A stretch of 9,586 nt of DNA from Chloroflexota bacterium (GTDB lineage: Bacteria > Chloroflexota > Dormibacteria > CF-121), in the NCBI GenBank assembly GCA_005881235.1, contig VBEQ01000127.1, positions 1 through 9,586 on the forward strand. The letters are read 5' to 3'. Each line of letters begins with the position of its first letter. The first letter of the stretch is position 1. This document shows positions 1 through 6,767 of this stretch, piece by piece. Below the pieces are notes generated by a model. That model was not told the DNA's origin. It made no database searches and was given only the letters and a program-made list of their open reading frames with translations. The position numbers and the translations under genes were made by a program.

Positions 1-582
1 GACGGGCGCGACCGCCACCCGCTGATCGGCGGCGATCGCCAGGTATCCATCGTCGATCGCCGACTGCATGCTCGCGTAGTCCGGCAGTTCGTTCTCCGGC
101 CAGCCGTCGCGCCGTCCCCAGGTGAGATAGAAGAGCGGCCGGGCGCCCTGGTTGCGGATCGAGCCGATGAGCCGGCGAGCGGCTGGATACATCTGGGTCT
201 GCCGGAACTCCTCGATCGCCGGAATCTGGCTCTGCTCCTGGAGCACGACGATGTCCCAAGGGCTGGCAACGAGCGCGGTCGCTGTGGCCGGTGAGTCAGC
301 ATGGTTGGCGAGCGTCCAGCCGTCCACGGCCGCGCTTGTTGTCTCGACGCGATGTCCCCCGGATCGGGCGAGGCTGGCGAAGACGCCCGGTAGGTCGTTG
401 ACCGTGGTGTAGCTGTTGCCGATGAAGAGAACGCGGGTGCATGCCGGGGCGCGTTCCTGACTCGGGCAAGCGGCGTTCACCGTGAGCAGCAGGAGGCCAA
501 GCGTAACGATGGCGCCCACGCCGGCCACGATCAATATCGACCGGGTTCGCAGCGAGGCCACGCGGCCATCATGCGCTGACAA
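1..582 (-). CDS. SGNH/GDSL-like hydrolase (DUF4886-like), N-terminal part, cut by window edge
   Basis: The minus strand reads as one open frame of 194 codons to the window edge. A short N-terminus precedes a hydrophobic segment (about residues 15-36, ending near VNAAC), which looks like a signal or membrane anchor, so the enzyme domain is probably outside the membrane. The motif FIGNSYT (residues 53-59) matches the block I nucleophile region of SGNH hydrolases, with Ser57 as likely nucleophile. DIVVLQEQSQ (110-119) and FYLTWGRRDG (151-160) resemble conserved blocks of DUF4886-type SGNH proteins. The Asp-His part of the active site would lie beyond the edge. An in-frame stop at 601-603 limits the start to TTG at 582 or GTG at 561; neither has a strong ribosome binding site, and TTG leaves a few residues before the anchor. 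Substrate is unknown; carbohydrate-ester or acyl-ester hydrolysis would be typical for the fold. Confidence 0.72.
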   Translation of the reverse strand, partial: MSAHDGRVASLRTRSILIVAGVGAIVTLGLLLLTVNAACPSQERAPACTRVLFIGNSYTTVNDLPGVFASLARSGGHRVETTSAAVDGWTLANHADSPATATALVASPWDIVVLQEQSQIPAIEEFRQTQMYPAARRLIGSIRNQGARPLFYLTWGRRDGWPENELPDYASMQSAIDDGYLAIAADQRVAVAPV

Positions 583-614
583 GTTGTCGAGCCTGTAGTC
601 TTAACCGCCTTGTC

Positions 615-1427
615 ATGAGTCACGAACAACGATTCGTCGAGCGGCTGCCCGCCACCAACTATCAGCAGATGGGGATGGCGATGGGAGTCGCTCCCGAAGA
701 GTGGGTGTTCGACGAGCCCGACAAGGTCCGCGGTCTCCACGCCGCCTTCATCGACGCCGGTGCCGACATCATCCTCACCGATACCTTCGGGGGGAGCTCG
801 CTGCGACTCCGCGAATCGCGCTATGCCGGGCGCGCGACCGAGTTGAATCGTCGAGCCGCGGAGCTGGCGCGCGAGGCGTCGGCGGCGCGCGACGGCGTCC
901 TCGTCGCCGGCTCGATGGGCCCCACCGGGATGCTGATGGAACCGCTCGGTGAGCTGACGGCCACCGCCGCTGCCGATGCCTACCGCGAGCAGGCCGCCGC
1001 GCTCGAGGAGGGTGGCGTCGATCTGCTCTTACTGGAAACCTTCTTCGCGCTCGACGAGGCGCTGGCGGCCATCGAAGGAATTCGACGCGCCAGCACGCTG
1101 CCGCTCGCCGTTACCTTCAGTTTCGACCGGGGCACTCGCACCATGATGGGATTGAGCCCGACCAGGATGGTCGAGGCGATCGCTCCGCTCGGTGTGGCCG
1201 CCATCGGCGCCAACTGTGGCCGGTCTCTGAACGCCGGTTTGCCGCGCATGGTTGGTGACGTGGCGCACTACGAGACGGGACCGGCCGAGATGGCCGATTA
1301 CGCGATGCGCTTCGTCCAGGCCGGCGCCCGCGTCATCGGCGGCTGCTGCGGTACTTCACCGGAGCACATGCGGTGTATGACCGCCGCGCTGTCTGGAGGA
1401 CGCGTGCGGTTCCGCGGGCAGGACTGA
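615..1427 (+). CDS. Homocysteine S-methyltransferase family protein, apparently lacking two barrel segments
   Basis: The 270-residue product matches the zinc-dependent homocysteine S-methyltransferase/BHMT family, which moves a methyl group from a donor to homocysteine to make methionine in the cytoplasm. Visible marks are PEEW (27-30), AGADIILTDTFGG (48-60), AGSMGPTG (98-105), LLLLETFF (137-144), GANCG with Cys201, and GGCCGT with Cys244-Cys245; the three cysteines are the family zinc ligands. Two family features are missing. The N-terminal strand normally carrying a DGAMGT-like motif is absent: the sequence passes from FVERLP straight to ATNYQQMG. The roughly 25-30 residues usually found between GANCG and NAGLP are reduced to RSL (203-205). 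The length is short for a family usually near 300 or more. ATG at 615 is the only good start, although no clear Shine-Dalgarno precedes it. It may be a variant, a decaying gene or an inactive enzyme. The methyl donor cannot be told from sequence. Confidence 0.85.
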   Translation: MSHEQRFVERLPATNYQQMGMAMGVAPEEWVFDEPDKVRGLHAAFIDAGADIILTDTFGGSSLRLRESRYAGRATELNRRAAELAREASAARDGVLVAGSMGPTGMLMEPLGELTATAAADAYREQAAALEEGGVDLLLLETFFALDEALAAIEGIRRASTLPLAVTFSFDRGTRTMMGLSPTRMVEAIAPLGVAAIGANCGRSLNAGLPRMVGDVAHYETGPAEMADYAMRFVQAGARVIGGCCGTSPEHMRCMTAALSGGRVRFRGQD

Positions 1428-1486
1428 CGCGAGGAGCCAGCTGACGCTAAAGAACGGGCAAACTTCAGTGGCCGGGATTGGGTTCG

Positions 1487-1532
1487 CAGCCGACCTGCCT
1501 CTTGCTGGCCTGGACGGCCAGGTCAGCGGCTG
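1487..1532. other. Imperfect inverted repeat between convergent genes
   Basis: CAGCCGACCTG (1487-1497) pairs with CAGGTCAGCGGCTG (1519-1532) except for a 3-base bulge. An alternative inner stem is CTGGCC/GGCCAG (1505-1510 and 1516-1521) with a 5-base loop. The structure spans the stop codon of the minus-strand CheR gene and lies in the 95-base gap after the convergent methyltransferase gene. There is no T-run on either side, so it is not a classical intrinsic terminator; it might stabilise RNA 3' ends or be chance in GC-rich DNA. Confidence 0.3.
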
Positions 1533-3382
1533 GCTAGCTCGGGCTCGACTGCCTCCATCAGCAGGATCACGCTCCGCGCTCCGTCGAGGCCGCCCATGGC
1601 CGAGCATTGAACGCGGCACGTGAATCGCTTCCCGCGGCGATCGGTCGCCTGCACGGTCATTTCCTCGAAGCCGTCGCTGCCGTTGAGACATTTCTTGATC
1701 GGGCTCGCCAGGTCCGCCAGCGGCAGCCCGATGTCGAGTCCGAGCAGGGGCTGGCCCAGGGTCTCCTCGGCCCGGAGGCCCCACAAGTCGGCGGCGCGCC
1801 GGTTCCATAGCTGGACCCGCAGGTCTTTGTCCAGCACGGTCACCCCGAGCTGGAGGTTGGCCATGATCAGCTCCATGAAAGTGTTGACGCGGTCGAGCTG
1901 GATGCTGCGGTCCTGCAACTCGGTGTTGATCGTCTGCAACTCCGTGTTCGTCGACTCCAGCTCCTCGTTCATCGTCTCGAGCTCCTCGTTGCTCGACTGG
2001 AGCTCCTCGTTGGTGGTTTCCAACTCTTCAACGGTCGACTGCAGCTCTTCGTTGGTGGTCTCGAGCTCTTCGTTCGTCGACTGCAATTCCTCGGATGCGG
2101 TCTCCAGGTCGTGCTTGGACCGCTCGAGATCTCGATAGACGCGGTTGTATCCGCTGACGTCGGTATACGAGATGCTGGCGCCCAATGGGGTCCCCTTGTC
2201 GAGCAGCGGGACGACCTCCACGTCAAAAAACTGGGTCTCGCCATTCGAACCCCGCCGCTCCACGTCGCGGACGCTCGCCGGGCGGCGCTGTTGGTATGCC
2301 TCGTCGATCATCGAACGCAGATCGACCGGTCGATAGGAAATCTCGAGGTCCTGGAGCGGCCGGCCGATGTCAGCGGCGACCAGGCCAAACGCATTGCGCG
2401 CGCGTTCGTTGACCGACGTGACAGACCCGGCGGTATCGACGACGATGTGGGCGACCGGCAGCGCGTCGGCGACCAGCTCGCGAACGCGACCCTGGCGTGA
2501 GTGATGGTTGGGGGGATCCAGGTTGCCGCCCTGGGCGAGGACGACGAGTCGATCCCGAATCGTATCCTTCGGTACTTTGGTGAAGACCCGATGCTTCAGC
2601 TCGACCGGGGCGAAGAGCTCGCCTCGCCGCAAGAGCATTTCGGCCTTGCCCAGGAAGAGGTAGCCCTTCTCGGTCATGGCGTAATGGAAGCGGGCCAGGA
2701 TCTTGGCCTGTGCCTCCGATTCGAAGTACATGAGGGTGTTGCGCGAGATCAGCAGATCGATCCGTGAGATCGGCGCATCCTGCAACAGGTCGTGGCGCCC
2801 AAAGATGATCGACCGGCGTAGGTCGCTACGCAGCAGGTAATGATCGCCCTCGGGCTCGAAGTATTTCTCTCGGAGGGAGGCCGGGACTTCCTCCAGGTCC
2901 TTGGCGGCGGCTCGGCCCTGGCGCGCCCGGGTCAGTGCGTCGTCGTCGACATCGGTGGCATAGATCTTCGTTCGCTGCCGGTAGGCCGCGACGCCGAGCG
3001 TTTCGCAGAGCAGCATGGCGACGCTGTAGGCCTCTTCGCCGGAGGCGACGCCGGCGCACCAGACGCGGATCGGCTCGAATTGTGCCTTGCTCGAAATGAT
3101 CCTGGGCAGGATTTCCTGTTGCAGGAATTCCCATGCCTGGGCATCTCGAAAGTAACTGGTCACGTTGATGAGGATGGTGTTGAAGAGGGCGGCGAATTCG
3201 TCGGGGTTCGCTTCCAGGTATTCGAGATAATCGGCGTAATCCTTGACGCCGACTTGCGTCATCCGCTTGGTGACCCGGCGTACCAGGGTCGTCCGTTTGT
3301 AGCCGCTGAAGTCGAAGCCACGGGTATCCCGAATGTGCTCCAGAAGACGCGCAAAGTCGGGACCCATCGGCTCCTCGCTCAC
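1523..3382 (-). CDS. cheR: CheR-type protein methyltransferase fused to PAS, heptad coiled coil and PAS
   Basis: The 619-residue product begins with a CheR methyltransferase (about 8-270): the helical N-terminal part, then NVTSYFRD (73-80), the SAM-site region VWCAGVASGEEAYS (107-120), YATDVDDDAL (141-150) and LISRNTLMYF (211-220). CheR enzymes transfer methyl from S-adenosylmethionine to glutamates of receptors. A PAS-like domain follows (about 296-410), then a coiled coil (about 416-500) with nine near-identical heptads of EELQSTN/EELETTN type (431-493), then a second PAS-like domain (about 498-612). The histidine kinase module that often ends such hybrids is absent; the protein stops after the second PAS. 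GTG at 3382 is favoured because it overlaps the cheB stop (GTGA) and GGAGG lies 10 bases upstream; ATG at 3367 is an alternative. Cytoplasmic; probably works with CheB in a non-chemotaxis sensory pathway, since no receptors, CheA or CheW are in view. Confidence 0.92.
   Translation of the reverse strand: MSEEPMGPDFARLLEHIRDTRGFDFSGYKRTTLVRRVTKRMTQVGVKDYADYLEYLEANPDEFAALFNTILINVTSYFRDAQAWEFLQQEILPRIISSKAQFEPIRVWCAGVASGEEAYSVAMLLCETLGVAAYRQRTKIYATDVDDDALTRARQGRAAAKDLEEVPASLREKYFEPEGDHYLLRSDLRRSIIFGRHDLLQDAPISRIDLLISRNTLMYFESEAQAKILARFHYAMTEKGYLFLGKAEMLLRRGELFAPVELKHRVFTKVPKDTIRDRLVVLAQGGNLDPPNHHSRQGRVRELVADALPVAHIVVDTAGSVTSVNERARNAFGLVAADIGRPLQDLEISYRPVDLRSMIDEAYQQRRPASVRDVERRGSNGETQFFDVEVVPLLDKGTPLGASISYTDVSGYNRVYRDLERSKHDLETASEELQSTNEELETTNEELQSTVEELETTNEELQSSNEELETMNEELESTNTELQTINTELQDRSIQLDRVNTFMELIMANLQLGVTVLDKDLRVQLWNRRAADLWGLRAEETLGQPLLGLDIGLPLADLASPIKKCLNGSDGFEEMTVQATDRRGKRFTCRVQCSAMGGLDGARSVILLMEAVEPELASR
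1904..2092 (-). repeat. Nine tandem 21-bp units encoding coiled-coil heptads
   Basis: Within the CheR-PAS gene, nine consecutive 21-base units encode seven-residue repeats of the form [ET]EL[QE][STD].[NVS]. The middle units are most alike and the last (TELQDRS) is diverged. The repeat spans residues 431-493 and links the two PAS domains. Such a stretch could change in unit number by slippage, which would alter the linker length in 7-residue steps without breaking the frame. Confidence 0.85.
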
Positions 3383-4032
3383 CGAACCACCCCCTCCGTC
3401 ACCAGGGTCGTGAGCGCCGTGGGGATCTCGTCGAGCCTCAGGATGAAATCGGCATGGCCCGACTTGATCGCCGCCGCCGGCATTCCGAAAAACTCCGCGG
3501 ACTCCTGGTCCTGGGCGATCACGGTGCCCCCCATCTTCTTGATGGCCCCGACGCCGAGCGATCCGTCGCTCCCGGTTCCGGTCAGGACCACGGCGATCGC
3601 CCGCTCTTCGTAGCTGGCCGCCACCGACTCGAAGAGCAGGTCAGCGCTGGGTCGGACGAAATGCACCAGTTCCGAGTGCGAAAGCGAGAGGCTTCCATCG
3701 CGATTCACCAGAAGGTGGCGATCGGGCGGCGCGATGTGCACCGTGCCCGGCCGGATCCGGTCGCCTTCGGCGGCCTGCACCACCTCGAGCGGCGTGCGCC
3801 GGCGGAGAATCTCGGCCATCAGGCTGCGATGGCGCGGATCGAGATGCTGGACGACGACGATCGCCGCCGGAAAGCCGGCGGGCAGGCTCTCCAGGATGTG
3901 GCTGATGGCGGCGATGCCACCGGCGGACGAGGCGAGGGCGACCACGTCGAACTGGGCGCCTGGGAAGTGCCGGGACCTGTGCGGCGCGTCGACATCCTCC
4001 GGCTCCTGCGACCGTGACAACTGTTGGACCAA
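3379..4032 (-). CDS. cheB: CheB-type methylesterase, catalytic domain only
   Basis: The 217-residue product consists almost entirely of a CheB catalytic domain, which demethylates or deamidates receptor glutamate residues. The catalytic triad is visible: Ser36 in ASSAGG, His63 in VVQHLDP, and Asp156 in TGTGSDG. FFGMPAAAIKSG (181-192) is also family-typical. The N-terminal receiver domain of classical CheB is missing; only about 27 extra residues precede the domain, so activity would not be controlled by CheA phosphotransfer in cis. The frame is closed upstream by a stop at 4057-4059. No ATG is available before residue 72, so the start is TTG at 4032 or TTG at 4020. AGGAG at 4033-4037 is too close to the first and slightly far (12 bases) from the second. 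It is translationally coupled to the downstream CheR gene by a 4-base overlap. Such CheB and CheR modules are often fused in one protein; here they are separate neighbours. Confidence 0.92.
   Translation of the reverse strand: MVQQLSRSQEPEDVDAPHRSRHFPGAQFDVVALASSAGGIAAISHILESLPAGFPAAIVVVQHLDPRHRSLMAEILRRRTPLEVVQAAEGDRIRPGTVHIAPPDRHLLVNRDGSLSLSHSELVHFVRPSADLLFESVAASYEERAIAVVLTGTGSDGSLGVGAIKKMGGTVIAQDQESAEFFGMPAAAIKSGHADFILRLDEIPTALTTLVTEGVVR
3393..3397 (-). promoter_or_regulatory. Ribosome binding site for the CheR-PAS gene
   Basis: GGAGG on the minus strand lies inside the last codons of cheB, 10 bases before the GTG at 3382. It supports the GTG start that overlaps the cheB stop over the ATG five codons later. 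Confidence 0.55.
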
Positions 4033-4039
4033 CTCCTCC
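4033..4039 (-). promoter_or_regulatory. Shine-Dalgarno-like purine tract at the cheB start
   Basis: GGAGGAG directly precedes the TTG at 4032 and is 12 bases before the TTG at 4020. The spacing argues mildly for 4020 as the true initiation codon; the protein then loses only four residues ahead of the CheB domain. Confidence 0.45.
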
Positions 4040-4077
4040 CGCTCCCTCGGACCATGCTACCCCTCCATTCTTGTTAG

Positions 4078-4104
4078 TGCGCTTCGGTCGGGGAAGCGTA
4101 GTAT
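4078..4104 (+). promoter_or_regulatory. Dyad and possible -10 element in the divergent intergenic region
   Basis: CGCTTC (4080-4085) and GAAGCG (4093-4098) form a perfect 6-base inverted repeat with a 7-base spacer; 4078 and 4100 also pair beyond one mismatch. TAGTAT (4099-4104) immediately follows and resembles a -10 box. A start of transcription 7 bases on would fall at about the ATG at 4112, giving a leaderless message, which fits the lack of a Shine-Dalgarno there. TTGTTA at 4071-4076 resembles a -35 but its 22-base spacer is too long for a normal promoter. The dyad looks like an operator for this operon, for cheB, or for both. Sequence-only inference. Confidence 0.35.
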
Positions 4105-4111
4105 CGACCTG

Positions 4112-4681
4112 ATGGCCCGCGTGAATACGCCCAGCCAGCCGATGACCGAGCTCTACCTGATCCAGGGCGAGATGCCGGATACCAGAGACCTCGATGATGC
4201 CCGGCAGTGGGTCACGATCTACCGCGAGTTGGTCACGTTCGCCGACCGAACTTTGAGCCGCCTGCGCCGCGAGAAGGGCGGCAACATGGAGGCCGACGGG
4301 TCGAACGCCAGCGACGCGGATGAGCGCGGGATGGAGGGCCACCTGCGGCGCTTGCAGTCGCGGCTCGATTTCTGGGAGCGGCGCCTCTGGGAGCTGGCTG
4401 GCCTCGATCTCGATGTGCGGCGGCGCGTCCTCAACTATGCCGGCCGGCGGTTGACCCTGACGCGTCGGGAGGCCGAATTGCTGGCGTTCCTCGCCCGGCG
4501 ACCCGGCCAGTTCTTTCCGGCGGCGCAGCTTGTCAGCCTCGCCTGGGCGGCTCCCGAGCTCTCGGCGGAGCAGCTTCGGACCTACGTTGTCCGCCTGCGG
4601 CGGCACCTGGCAACCACCGGGGTCCCCGCTCGGCTTGTCAGCGAACCGCGCCGCGGCTATGGGCTGGTCTTCACCGCATGA
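4112..4681 (+). CDS. Winged-helix transcriptional regulator (OmpR/PhoB C-terminal type) without receiver domain
   Basis: The 189-residue product ends in a winged-helix DNA-binding domain of the Trans_reg_C family (about 105-188): LTLTRREAELLAFLARRPGQ (114-133), the helix around SAEQLRTYVVRLRRHL (151-166), and the wing EPRRGYGLVF (178-187), all standard for OmpR/PhoB response regulators. Instead of a receiver domain the N-terminus has about 100 residues with predicted charged helices (about 30-55 and 74-96), suitable for dimerisation or binding a partner. With no phosphoacceptor Asp domain it is unlikely to be a classical response regulator. The frame is open far upstream, across the cheB gene on the other strand, but only ATG 4112 or ATG 4142 fits the regulator domain and the divergent layout. 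It overlaps the next gene by ATGA, so the two are probably translationally coupled. Likely targets are its own operon or the divergent cheB-cheR operon; this is inferred from layout. Confidence 0.85.
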   Translation: MARVNTPSQPMTELYLIQGEMPDTRDLDDARQWVTIYRELVTFADRTLSRLRREKGGNMEADGSNASDADERGMEGHLRRLQSRLDFWERRLWELAGLDLDVRRRVLNYAGRRLTLTRREAELLAFLARRPGQFFPAAQLVSLAWAAPELSAEQLRTYVVRLRRHLATTGVPARLVSEPRRGYGLVFTA

Positions 4682-5067
4682 GCCGGGCGCAGCCGACAGC
4701 GAAGAAGGTGCTCCAACTTCGACCCCGGCGTCCCACCGCTGCCGAGCCGGCCTCCAGGGTAGCCATCACCGTCCGCACCCACCTGTCGCTGCTGCAGGGA
4801 TACGCCGAGATCATGGAGGGCCTGTCTCCGGAGCTGACGCGGGAGATCCTCTGCGTGATGGCGGAAAAAGCCCGTGAGCTTGGTTCCGCCCTTCAGCCGT
4901 TCGTGGACCAAACACCGGCGGCCCGTCCGGCGATCGACGACTACCGTCGTGTCCGGGAGCGCACCCGTCAGCTGATGACGGAGTATCGCCACCTGCTGGG
5001 GCGGCTTCACGACACCGTGTCGGAAGCGCACGGTCACGTCGGCGGCGCGGGAGGAACCCTCAGCTAG
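4678..5067 (+). CDS. Small HisKA-like (histidine kinase dimerisation) protein lacking the phosphoacceptor His
   Basis: The 129-residue product has no ATPase domain, membrane segment or signal peptide. Residues about 26-76 resemble the HisKA helical hairpin: AITVRTHLSLLQGYAEIM (29-46) lines up with the H-box pattern SHELRTPL..I.GYAELL, and LSPELTREILCVMAEKAREL (49-68) with the second helix. At the phosphoacceptor site Ile30 replaces His and Thr31 replaces Glu, and Pro is replaced by His35, so autophosphotransfer in the usual way is not expected. A second charged helical stretch (87-117) follows, and the tail is Gly-rich. The start codon overlaps the stop of the winged-helix gene by ATGA, and the Mur-ligase gene starts 11 bases after the stop, so all three probably form one operon. 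A plausible role is a helical adaptor or dimerisation partner for the regulator. The family match is by eye and remote. Confidence 0.7.
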   Translation: MSRAQPTAKKVLQLRPRRPTAAEPASRVAITVRTHLSLLQGYAEIMEGLSPELTREILCVMAEKARELGSALQPFVDQTPAARPAIDDYRRVRERTRQLMTEYRHLLGRLHDTVSEAHGHVGGAGGTLS

Positions 5068-5078
5068 CTGCGCAATCC

Positions 5079-6763
<1,685 letters not shown>

Positions 6764-6767
<4 letters not shown>

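Noticed and set aside
33..40. GCGATCGC octamer like the cyanobacterial HIP1 repeat
   Set aside because: A single occurrence seen in GC-rich DNA; not repeated across the window, so it is no evidence for a cyanobacterium despite the presence of cphA.
152..412. 86-codon plus-strand open frame at the left end
   Set aside because: The opposite strand encodes a recognisable SGNH-type hydrolase through the whole region.
1487..1532. Intrinsic terminator between the two convergent genes
   Set aside because: A hairpin can form but no T-run follows on either strand, so I list it only as an inverted repeat.
1356..1808. 150-codon minus-strand open frame at the end of the CheR gene
   Set aside because: Overlaps the second PAS-coding region in another frame and the methyltransferase end; low-complexity Arg/Pro/Ala content with no motif.
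3734..4111. Upstream extension of the winged-helix gene to an ATG at 3734
   Set aside because: The extension would read through the conserved cheB gene on the other strand; its residues show no domain, and ATG 4112 gives a sensible divergent layout.
3641..4606. 321-codon minus-strand open frame across the cheB/regulator junction
   Set aside because: It overlaps cheB in another frame and opposes the winged-helix gene; no domain is visible, and it spans the divergent promoter region.
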